A stretch of DNA of 64,000 nt, taken from contig JAUJYZ010000460.1 in the NCBI GenBank assembly GCA_033675265.1, positions 310,001 to 374,000 on the forward strand. The letters run 5' to 3'. The first letter of the stretch is position 1, and each line of letters begins with the position of its first letter. Positions 13,601 through 22,200 of this stretch are shown here, in pieces. The translations under genes were made by a program, and so were the position numbers. The notes below the pieces were generated by a model. The model saw only the letters and a list, made by a program, of their open reading frames with translations, searched no databases and was not told the DNA's origin. Source of the stretch: Actinostola sp. cb2023 (Eukaryota; Cnidaria; Anthozoa; Actiniaria; Actinostolidae).

Positions 13601-16600
13601 AAAACAGTTGGAAAATATTTCACATATTCTATCGGCCACTGCGACAACCATGCCAACACAAGATAGTTTGCCGGTTCACTGTCAAGTCACTCAATCAAGA
13701 TTATCCTCTTCAACTGCCGTCGACATCAACAAAAATAGACTACAATCCATGTTTTATGGAAACTACATCTCGGGAGGTGTTTTCGACATCAATTTTGCCC
13801 CAGCCACAAATATTATCGAGAGCGATAGCAGTCAAGAAAATTAGTCAGGAATCCATGTTTTATGTTCAAAATTAACTGTGTTCTTTTTCTTGTTATTTGA
13901 GCTAAAACATTCAATTGTTGAGTAACTTTATCACCTAGATTCAATTAGTTTTGAGTAACTTCGCTTACAATTATCTATAACTTTATCACTTTCAAGAACT
14001 TTAGTCGTTGTTCGAACAGACAGTTTTATAGCCGGCTTACATGTTATATCTTTTAGAATCATATAGCGGAATGTTTGGTCAATAAAGCTGTTAGTTGAAG
14101 TTTTTTCTTGATCCTGATATTTCATCGATATCTATATAATAAACAGAGGATTCGCTGCGCTCACTCGTGAGAGATATTATCAACACTCGAAGATAAAATT
14201 CGTATCTCCGCGCGCCCATGTAATATCCTCTATTTAGAATATAGTCATACTCACTCGACGAATTAGCACCCAGTATTTGCGCGCTCTATATCTCATAAAG
14301 TAACTAAATCGCGGGCTAAATTTATTTTGTTACAAAGCCTTATCAGTATTCTCTAGGGAATACTAAGGACTAACTTAGAGAATACTAATAATACATGTAC
14401 TAAACTATATACACTGAAAAATATGATACTACAATCTTCAAACTGACCAATTCTTCGTTTGCACTTGACGTCACTTCCCCTTGAGAATTAATAAGAATAA
14501 TTCTAAAATTTAGTTATGAATTCTATCAACTTGATTCTTTGCAGTGTTTTAGAGAATTGTGATATGAATTATTGTAGAAATTTTCAGATGGGCTCGATGT
14601 TTTGTGGCCGAATTTTCTAAGTTTGAATTGTGTCACGCAACTCTTACCAAACGCTAGTCACGTCTCTGAAAAGTCGTGGAAAACAACAAATTTGTACCAA
14701 ATAAAATGGTTTTAGTTTTATATATGTTTAAAAGTTCTATTTATGGTGAAATTAAGTGATGTATATCAACTCTAAGCTTGAATTTATTTTTTGAAATTTT
14801 GGCCGCCATGTATGGCGCCGCTATACAAACACACTGGAATATTTTGAAATTCGTTCGCCCATAGCTCGGTAAAGAAATGCTCTAGTGCTCCAAAATTTGG
14901 CCCAGAGGTTTTATTTTGATATCTCTACAAGCTCATCAGCTTTTTATTTTATTTGGCAAAGGAAATAATATTTCGAAATTTGAGAAGAATTCATAACTGA
15001 CTTGAGGTTGAGCGAATGAGTCTTCTGTCAAGGAGTACAGCGGTGTCTAATCAACTCGAAATGGGAGTAGAATAGCTTTTGAAAACTCTGGACTGAGTAT
15101 TCAATAGAAGTTCAAAATTCTCTTTATACGTTTTCTTTTCAGCTGCTCCTGTCGACCTTGGATTCGAAAGCAAAGAAATACCAGATAGTCGGTTCACAGC
15201 ATCCACTCAATGGAGTACTACGTATACACCTCTGATGGGCAGACTTCATTACCAGCTAAATGGTCAGGCATGGTGCTCATTACCTAACGATCTCAACCAG
15301 TGGCTTAAGTTTGATTTGGGTCACACAATGCTTGTCACGGGTATTGTCACGCAAGCAAGAGGAACTGGCGGTGAATTGAATTGGGTGACTGCATACAAGG
15401 TATACTTCAACTTTTAACTCGTGGATTGTAAATCCCTGAATTATTGAGATGACACTTTTGAACCGGAAGTGTCAGGAAAACACTAGATCCCAATGACCAA
15501 AACCAGGTCAAGATTTGAATAACAATAGGAACTATTGTACAACAGTAGGAACTATTGTTAGAAATGCCTCGTTCTACAAAGGACATGTCTTTGTAGAACG
15601 AGGCATCTATTGTTATTCAAATCTTGACCTGGTTTTGGTCATTGGGATCTAGTGTTTTCCGAAGTGTCACTCACTCAGCGGTAAACTTTCGAGCGGCAAA
15701 TCCACGAGTTCGCCAATAGTTTGCCTTTGATTTTAATCTGAATTAAACCACTTTATTTACTGCATCTGACTATTTTTTGATCCAATAACCGGCTTAACTT
15801 TGTTAACGAGCTGTTTGAAAATGAATATTTTTAAAAACAAATTGTTTTTTTAACTGATTTGTATGCGGCCTCCATCTTGACTCCCTCCCGTGAGGCCGAT
15901 TTGTGTACAGTATAAAACACTTTTACTTCTAGAAACTTTAAATATCACTTAATAAAGTGTTTATTATGACAAAAAAATAATTTGGCTCAAATTCTTGAAC
16001 GCAATGGGTACCGTAATGCAATACTGCGGATTTTGGCATTTTGATGACGTCACGCAAAACAACGCAAAACGGCGGCCATCTTGGTTGAACTTCAACAAAA
16101 GATTGCTCATTAGTGTCTATTGTTTGTTCAACCAACATGGCCGCCGTGTCTTTATCTCTTGATTCTCAAGGGATTGATTGCAAACCAATTCTAAAAACGC
16201 TGCGTACTTTGTAGATATCTTACAGTCTTGATAACAGCAATTGGGCGTTCTATAAGGACGACGATCAAGCATCACAAGTTAAGGTATTTCTATGTGTTAC
16301 AGTTTGTAAATAAGACAAGATAACATTAAAGGGAAGTTACATGAAAGAACTACATATTATTATTAATGATATAAATATAACTGATATGAATACCAGAGAA
16401 AAAGGAAATAAATAAATCTCCTTTAATTAACCCTTGAATTTATCATCATATGAAGAATTATGATGTTAAGCCAAATTTTCAATTTTCTTCGCTACAAAAA
16501 TGTTTGAATATCGATCTGTGCGCGCGTGCTCTCATACAGCACGCGGAATACGCATCCTTTGGCCAATCAGAGCGTTATATCATAGTTATTTTATATATCG

Positions 16601-18167
16601 ACACAGTCCATCGCTACTTCTATCGTCATAAACATACAGACCACCACAATGAATCTATGTGATAGCGAACAGCATTGTTCAAACAAATTCATGTTTTAGA
16701 CTTTCACAGGAAACTCAGATGAAACTGGATATGTTACAAACACATTCAACAGAGATATCAAAGCAAGATTCATCAGGGTTCACCCGACAGCCTGGAATAA
16801 ATATATTTGTATGAGAGCAGCAGTTATAGGCCGCCGAAAAGGTAATATACATTTTATACATGTTAAAAAGAGGGAAAAAACGCGAAAACTATTCAAAGAA
16901 ATATGTGTTTTAAAATTAATGACATTTATTCAGTTATTTTTTCATTCATTGTTTAATTTTCACAAACATTCTGTTATGTGTCGATCAAATTTTTCATTGA
17001 AAATCACAAAAAGTTCATTTGTATCCTCGTACGAAATAGAGCACATCTACAATCATCAAACAACATTTCAAACTCCTTTGCCTTCTCTTTATAAAGGATC
17101 ACTGGGTTCTCCAGTCTTTGCCGATCAAGACAGTCCTTCGTACATCACTGTTTACAAGAACCAAGATGTTACGTTGAAATGTGAAGCAGTAGGTGACACA
17201 CCCATCACTATCAACTGGATACATAAAGGTCAGGTTCTTCAGAGTAAAACCAGTCAAACAGACCTCACCCTCATCAACGTGACACACGCTCAGCAAGGAT
17301 TTTACAATTGTAGTGCCACTAATACACGAGCAACAAACACCAAGATACTTTATCTACACGTCAAAGGTATGTCTTTCACTTAGACTTGTGTGATGGACAC
17401 TACTCTTGTAAGATTTCACTGATTTGATTTCCAGATTCCTTTGATGTGTGCAGCAAATATCATTCTATTTTGGACGAGTCTCGCCTTACGTCCGCTTCCA
17501 CTTCATACGTCAACGATGACAGCAGCCTCAATGAGTCCTCCTGGTACATCTTCAAAGACAAACAGGGTTTTAATCGTATACCAACCACCTGCGTACCCCA
17601 AAACCGTTGTGGAGCTACAGCCCCAGGATACATGCAAGGAGCTTTACCGACCGTCAATGAGGGTATTGTGAAAAGAAAAGTGTGCTTCCATAGCAACGGA
17701 GACTGTTGCCATAACAGTGTGTATATTTATGTACGTAACTGCTACATGTTTTATGTCTACAACCTCAAGAAGTTGGATTTGTCCTGGAAAGCCAGATACT
17801 GTGCTGAGCACTACATCAACGGTAAGTCACTGCGTGTGTAGTTGTAAGCATTCGTGGAAAAGAAATCAAGAAATTGTTATTTTCTCTTACAGAAAATCCC
17901 AGCAGAATGTTTCAATCTCTAAAAGAACCCGCCTCTTCACTTCCAAATCGTTACGTTGCTCATCGACTGTATGAAGTGGCAAATGAACTAACTTGTATGA
18001 GACACTGTACGCTGGATGACACATGCAAGTCATTCACCTACAATCAAGTCTTGGTCACGTGTGAGCTGAACAACGCAACAGCAGACGAATTCCCAAACCA
18101 ACTTCAAAGTCGACCCGGATACGTCATGTACACAAGTTTGTCGTTGATGGTGACTTCGAAGCCATAA
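4470..18167 (+). CDS. mosaic extracellular protein: FA58C x3, Ig, D8C, PAN (5' partial)
   Basis: Exons read as 4470-4768, 7532-7670, 10883-11202, 11367-11508, 15143-15399, 16215-16283, 16700-16841, 17097-17366, 17435-17821 and 17893-18167 (TAA). Every junction is GT-AG and the phases agree throughout; each domain is bounded by phase-1 introns, the classic arrangement for shuffled extracellular modules. Domain order is three FA58C/discoidin domains, one C2/I-type Ig domain with a Cys pair, one D8C domain of the uromodulin/GP2/OIT3 type, and a C-terminal PAN/Apple domain. No transmembrane helix or GPI signal is seen at the C-terminus, so a secreted product is likely. The first readable exon begins in phase 1, so the start codon and signal peptide lie upstream, in unrecognised exons or outside the window. 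FA58C domains commonly bind glycans or lipids, which suggests adhesion or recognition, but the ligand is unknown. Two adjacent genes remain possible, though unbroken phase argues for one. Confidence 0.8.
4760..7470. repeat. 76-bp minisatellite copying a splice donor, about 35 copies
   Basis: The unit contains AAACGTATTGTGAGTACACA, identical to the junction of exon 4470-4768 (exon ends CGTATT, intron starts GTGAGT). The first unit begins inside the exon at about 4760 and the next junction is at 4836, 76 bp later. Copies are nearly identical; variants carry ACACAAGTAG or GTGAGTATAC. The array stops at about 7470, 60 bp before the next exon. Short open frames inside it are repeat by-products. 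Confidence 0.95.
8094..8220. mobile_element. palindromic MITE-like element
   Basis: The left arm ACACGGGTAGTTGTGTAATA and its reverse complement at the right end are near-perfect inverted copies of about 50 bp (GGCTGGATATTTTTAC pairs with GTAAAAATATCCAGCC), with a short CGCCTACGGCTCG-type centre. It has no coding capacity. The superfamily is not determined because I could not read a clear target duplication. Confidence 0.75.
9015..9088. mobile_element. 74-bp palindromic MITE with 9-bp target duplication
   Basis: TAGCCTGCG at the left pairs with CGCAGGCTA at the right, and CAGCCGCTTTTTGGCGG pairs with CCGCCAAAAAGCGGCTG. The element is flanked directly on both sides by GTGGATTTT, a 9-bp target-site duplication. 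That length is typical of Mutator-like elements, so the assignment is an inference. Confidence 0.8.
9839..10613. repeat. 140-bp tandem satellite, about 5.5 copies
   Basis: Five full units and a partial sixth, each starting AATTAAATGGTTTAAACTAA and including CTCGTCCTCGAGTGGACTCA. Copies are almost identical (for example GTCATAAACC versus GTCGTAAACC), so expansion was recent. A 62-codon minus-strand open frame recurs every 140 bp but is only the satellite read in one frame. Confidence 0.95.
10883..11508 (+). CDS. FA58C (discoidin) domain 2, two exons
   Basis: Exon 10883-11202 follows a TTTTTCTTCAG acceptor and encodes APYRALGMTNGDIPD, SSTW, QWLQIDLSRLQDVTAI and TQGRHGN, the family's core strands. 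Exon 11367-11508 encodes TFTGNSDSE through ARFVRFHPITW. The start intron is phase 1, the inner intron phase 0 and the end phase 1, the same plan as domains 1 and 3. A closing Cys is replaced by VYSYGR. Confidence 0.9.
11944..13844 (+). pseudogene. Crypton-type tyrosine recombinase pseudogene, split by a MITE
   Basis: A start at 11944 opens a frame of about 129 codons (MAAKTTLKD..., ILSSVERHL) that is cut by a MITE at 12332-12835. Beyond the MITE the same protein resumes in broken frames: KSIFKDCEF, KAKQKELKRHGRGNKPRATT, then a stop, then LGVNSPQALHNTVW and LRWGDIVLKTDSEGKEYLEY, then MRVNKLNSLMKEM and finally QIIQVTGHRNLQSVNNYS to a stop at 13844. This is the layout of DUF3504/KIAA1958/ZMYM-type proteins, which descend from Crypton tyrosine recombinases; the HRNLQSVNNY stretch matches the region holding the active-site His and Tyr. 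Several stops and frameshifts show it is dead. It lies in an intron of the mosaic gene, in the same orientation. A host-gene-derived retrocopy is an alternative. Confidence 0.8.
12332..12835. mobile_element. PIF/Harbinger-like MITE with TAA target duplication
   Basis: The terminal inverted repeats begin AGGCGCTGTTACACG at the left and end CGTGTAACAGCGCCT at the right, followed inward by long inner matches (CGCGAAAAAAATTGTTGCAG against CTGCAACAATTTTTTTCGCG). A TAA lies directly outside each end, and removing the element with one TAA restores the recombinase frame across the junction (VERHL then SRANYG). A 3-bp TAA/TTA target is typical of PIF/Harbinger. No transposase is present inside. Confidence 0.85.
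13845..15142. other. AT-rich intron sequence, no gene seen
   Basis: About 1.3 kb between the recombinase fossil and the third FA58C domain. A small inverted pair (AAACAGAGGATT near 14140 and ATCCTCTATTTA near 14225) encloses GC-richer sequence and may be a decayed MITE. I see no exon. Confidence 0.5.
15143..16841 (+). CDS. FA58C (discoidin) domain 3, three exons
   Basis: Exon 15143-15399 encodes APVDLGFESKEIPDSRFTAS, QWLKFDLGHTMLVTGIVTQA and WVTAYK. A 69-nt exon at 16215-16283 encodes ISYSLDNSNWAFYKDDDQ. Exon 16700-16841 encodes TFTGNSDETG to ARFIRVHPTAW. This domain has one more intron than domains 1 and 2. In phase 0 the acceptor must be the TTTGTAG before 16215 rather than the nearer TTACAG. 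A Mutator-like MITE lies in the first intron. Confidence 0.88.
15475..15660. mobile_element. long-TIR MITE with 9-bp target duplication
   Basis: The element begins GGAAAACACTAGATCCCAAT and ends with the reverse complement. Its arms exceed 60 bp and include TCAAGATTTGAATAACAATA and its partner; inner arms carry ATGCCTCGTTCTAC. GAAGTGTCA lies directly outside both ends, a 9-bp duplication as in Mutator-like elements. A shorter relative lies at 33405-33492. Confidence 0.85.
17097..17366 (+). CDS. Ig domain exon of the mosaic protein
   Basis: A single phase 1-1 exon of 90 codons encodes one complete Ig fold. VTLKCEAVGD gives the B-strand Cys, INWIHKG the core Trp, and GFYNCSATN the F-strand Cys; the pattern is of the I-set/C2 kind. 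It follows the third discoidin domain and precedes the D8C domain. Confidence 0.9.
17435..17821 (+). CDS. D8C (uromodulin/GP2/OIT3-type) domain exon
   Basis: A phase 1-1 exon of 129 codons begins DSFDVCSKYHSILDESRLTS and includes SWYIFKDKQGF, PTTCVPQNRCGATAPGYMQG, HPTV-like LPTVNEGIVKRKVCF, DCCHNSVYIYVRNC and YCAEHY. The eight-Cys spacing and the R.CG..APG motif are those of the D8C domain found in uromodulin, GP2 and OIT3, and expanded in cnidarian secreted proteins. There is no ZP domain after it, unlike uromodulin. Confidence 0.88.
17893..18167 (+). CDS. C-terminal PAN/Apple domain exon
   Basis: The last exon encodes NRYVAHRLYEVANELTCMRH, CTLDDTCKSFTYNQ, VTCELNNATADEFP and GYVMYTSL before TAA at 18165. 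The Cys spacing (C...C....C..F.Y......C.L) is that of the PAN/Apple fold. No poly(A) signal of perfect AATAAA form was found close after the stop. Confidence 0.85.
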
Positions 18168-19275
18168 TTCGTGAGGCGATGGAATACATTGAATGGGCAC
18201 TTGATTGTAGTTAAAATAAGATAAGTTTAAATTTAAGATAACACTAGAATGGGTAGAAAATTTGACGCACAACTTAATAGAATATGGCATACTTCTTAGT
18301 AAGCTTTGCTTGATAAAAAGGTCGTTCCAGACGAGCATTATATAACTTATCTCTTGAAATCGTAGTCTATAAGGCTAAGCTAGCTAAAACGCTGATATAA
18401 AGTTGAAGAGTATCTGAAACATAAGGCATTTGCACACTCGTTGTAGAAATGTTAGTCAAACTGAATACTGTAATACTAATGAGTAAAAGGTGGAGAGTTG
18501 GTAGAGGAAGATGGAGAGTTGTTTTTGCTTTCAAAAGACGTTTCTTGGATTATGCTTGACATTTGAAATTTTTTTCCCTTATAAAACGTGGAATTAAGGC
18601 CAATTAAATCGGGCAACTTTCGAGCAGCATTTTGAGCGTTGCTCCGCGTATTACCACTCAAGACCAAAACTTGCAACGCAACGTTTTTAGTTGCAACATG
18701 TTGTACAAAGTAGAGTGGACTTTTACTTTCTGCAACAATGTTTCGTTTTGATGAACGTATTAAACAACAATAAAATCGCAAAGAGAGGCTCCTGGTTCGA
18801 CAACCAGAGATGATGCAAGCGTAAACAACATGGCGAAAGGCGGTAGAAACAACAAGGAACTTTTGGAAGCACAGGAATTGGTGCTCTTCCAAGAATGTGA
18901 GAAATATCCTTGGGTTACTCAGCTACACCAAAACGAGTCTTGCATGGTTTTTATTAGAGTTAAGAAAGAGTAGCTGGCGCTGGCTTTCGGGTAAGTACTT
19001 CATGTAAGCCCACTTGAAATGGACTCTATTCTTTATAGCCGTTCTATTTGAAGTTTTTGTATTATTTGTCACAATTGGCAATGTGCGTACTTATACTACA
19101 TTGAAAAGATGAACAAATTGTGACTAATAATACAAAAACTTCAAAAGAACGGCTATAAAGAATAGAGTCCATTTCAAGTGGGCTTACATGAAGTACTAGC
19201 TCGGATAGCGCAACAAGTGGTGGCCATGTTTTCCCCACAACTGATCAATCACAACGCAGATTGTTTGACTATAAT
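18168..19275. other. intergenic region with element relics
   Basis: Between two convergent genes. About 18600-18780 resembles the GCAACA-rich MITEs at 12332 and 22437 (CAACATGTTGTACAAAGTAG, CTTTCTGCAACAATGTTTCG). A 47-codon frame at 18830-18973 (MAKGGRNNKELLEAQEL, ECEKYPW) looks protein-like but is unrecognised and could be an exon of a transposon protein. A palindromic element follows at 18993-19198. Confidence 0.5.
18993..19198. mobile_element. palindromic fold-back MITE, arms about 80 bp
   Basis: AGTACTTCATGTAAGCCCAC near 18994 pairs with GTGGGCTTACATGAAGTACT ending at 19198. The match continues inward through GAATAGAGTCCATTT, ACGGCTATAAAG and TTTTTGTATTA, leaving a core of about 40 bp. 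It is non-coding, and no clear target duplication was read. Confidence 0.8.
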
Positions 19276-22200
19276 TCAAAACTTTTTCATTCCTTCTATA
19301 GACGAATATGGAAAAACTCTTCTCTTCTCTTCAAATGCACTGCGAATTGTTTTTAGCTTCGTGTCGCTGCATTCACCGTCTGTCGAGTCTTTAGGCATCG
19401 CTTGTTGTATATTTCTCACCATCTCGGAAGTAAAATTCTCGAGTTGATTCTGTATCCCACGTAGAGCCTGGTGCTCAGAGTTTGCCCTCGCAGCCTGGCT
19501 GATATTGATGGTGACGCCATCAGGCAAAGCGTTACGTATCCTGTGGATATTAATGTAGATTTGATTGGGATGCCTACAAGAGAAAGAAAAAAAAGAGAGA
19601 GAGAGATAAATTATTAAGGGATAATTAACGACCTCTCACTCCACCCACCTCTCAACCTCTCCTTAACCTGGATCTATATTTGTAAGTTTTACTCTTTTAA
19701 ACTCAGCTTTCCTGAAAAGCAATATAATTACTTTGTAATTGATGAAATTCTTGAGTATAATAAAGTTCATTCATTCATTCATCCCTTCCTCCTCTCCTCC
19801 ATGCAAATCCCCCGTTTAAAAATCCAAGGTGTACTCTTCAGACCGGCCTCCTTTGAAAGCCAAATCGCGATGGCTATAGCTAGAATAAGAGGAAAGAACT
19901 GAATACGAGTACCTGGTAAAGAGCCTGACATCAACTTGCTTGGTGCCACAAGTAACCAGCAAAGCCACTCCTTCTTGAATACCAGTGACTTCATTAGCTC
20001 GTAACAAGATTGATTCACCTGATGTGAAGTCATCTACTGGGGTCGATCCAAACTCCTGGCGCAGTGCATCTGTTACATTGAACGGAGTGGAAACTGGGCT
20101 TGTTAACGTCAACTACGGGAGGAAAACGAAACCGCTGTTATGCAGTCAGCAGGCTCACTTATGCTGAATAGTGTACCGAAGTGTGACGTCACGAATGTTT
20201 TTTTTTGCTTTATCAATTTCTGATCCCCAATTTCGAAAGAACATCAAGAAAGAAGCTTACCCCGTTCATTCAAAGAAGAAAACTCTTCCCAATGTGGACT
20301 ACTCACCATAGTTTGAGTGGAAATAGCTTTGAGAGCTGTTAAATTCCTCTTCACGTCTTCAGCTTCTGTTCTCTGTGAAATTCTTAAACTTCCACTAACC
20401 AGCTGGTCGACATCCAAATGAACATACCCACAGCATGTAACTCGTCTTGATGGAGCTTGGTTGTCATGGTAGCGAGTCCATGACAACGCAACCATGCCAG
20501 TAAAATTATTTCCTTTAGAAAACGTTGGCAAGCTAGTTACCATAGCAACCACACAGCCATTTGATTCAGATTTGTCAAGTTTTCTTCTTTTCGAAGATGG
20601 GACAAGGACCTTGTCTTCTTGATTGAGTGTTAGAAGCCTTGGATTGTTAGATTCGAATACAGTGCGGCATGAGGATTTGAGGCAATCCTTTGTACAACTC
20701 ACCAATGATAATGAAATATCTGACATGTTGCTGGAAAAGGAACGATCGTGATTGACGTTTAGTTTCCGTCCCTTTCCAAGTCAATTTATTTTCAGTGGGA
20801 GGATAGTGTGCCTCCTCTCCCTATTCCATCCGGTGTATTGCTCAACATTGACAGCAAGTCCATCAAATTTACTATTCAGGGAGGGACATTAAGGGTATTT
20901 ATAGGAATTTTAAGGGCAGTGCTATCATTGGTGTGAAGTCAGGGACAATCATAACCAGAAAGGCAGAAACCACTGGTTTAATAGAAGACTGCAAAGTAGA
21001 CAAAATAGCCAACAACCTTGCTCCCGAAATAGCTCACTACTATGATATAAGAGAGATAAAGGTAGGTGGCGAGGGAGAAATCCCAATTACAATGTGTAAT
21101 GGAAGGAAGGAGTGCAACAAAATTCAGATGGAGTGGAAGGGGGGGGGGGGGGGGGGGGGGGGGGGGGTGACGAGACAGAAGGGACTGGAAAAGAGGGAAG
21201 AGAATATGAGAGGAGGAAACCAGAATTTATGGTACAAACGGAGAGAAAGTAAATATGTATTGTTTACCTTTTCTCGTAGAATTCTAAATCAACTCCAATG
21301 ATCCAATTGTCAGCAATCACTCTCTGCCAGATAGCTGTTACCTTATGATCGGACCCACATTCTTGTTGTACATGCTCATCTTGTTGCTTGGCTGCAAGCA
21401 AATCCTTGGTTAGAAATCTACTATTTTAACAACAACAATAGAAAGATTTCAAAAAACCCTTTTGATCAGTGTCAACATTATGACACTGTTACAATCAATA
21501 GAGATTGTTTGTTTGTTTGTTTGTTTGTCATTAGTATATGGATTCGCCAAATAGTTCAATGTTGGACAGTAATTTGAAACCAGAGGAATCACACAAATAA
21601 TGGTTGTTAGTGGCCAGTACTTTATTTAATCACGGAATCCTTAATCCACATGCTCTAGTAGGGATTATAATGATAATTGTGGGAGAGATGAATGATTACT
21701 TGGGTTACCTGTGGGATACCAAGTCTTGTGTGTGTTTTTTTTCTACATTGTAAAATGCAAAAGTTGTGCAATAATTCCCAGTAAGACTTTGTGTCCTGGT
21801 TTTCGCTTGGTTTTTCCTAGTTTGTCCTAAATATTGTGTTTTTATACAGTTTTAGTGTTCAGCTTAAAGGGTAAGGCAGACTAACCTTCACTAGTTTCAT
21901 CTCCAATTAAACACACTAAGTTGGAGGTCTGAAGGGAAAAAATCAACGTAAATATGCCTTCTACAGTACATCTAGACTAATCAAACACAGGAGAATACAG
22001 AATGAAAAAGAACTCAATCTGCCATGAGGAGGGCACATACAATTAAAAAAAGGTCACTTTGAAAGATTTATAAGGCCTTACATTTCTACGTGCTTGACTT
22101 TGAGGAGCTCCAATATGCAATGTTTCATCTGTCATCTTGCACAATGTATTACAGGTGTTGTCAATCATCCTTATCTTGTCATTGTACTCTGATCTCAGTT

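Noticed and set aside
17460..17696. Minus-strand frame opposite the D8C exon
   Set aside because: Shadow of the well-supported D8C exon on the plus strand.
20094..20112. CCGTAG acceptor at 20113 for FANCB exon 9
   Set aside because: It leaves the wrong phase; the CCCAG acceptor before 20093 keeps the frame, though it is the weaker site by eye.
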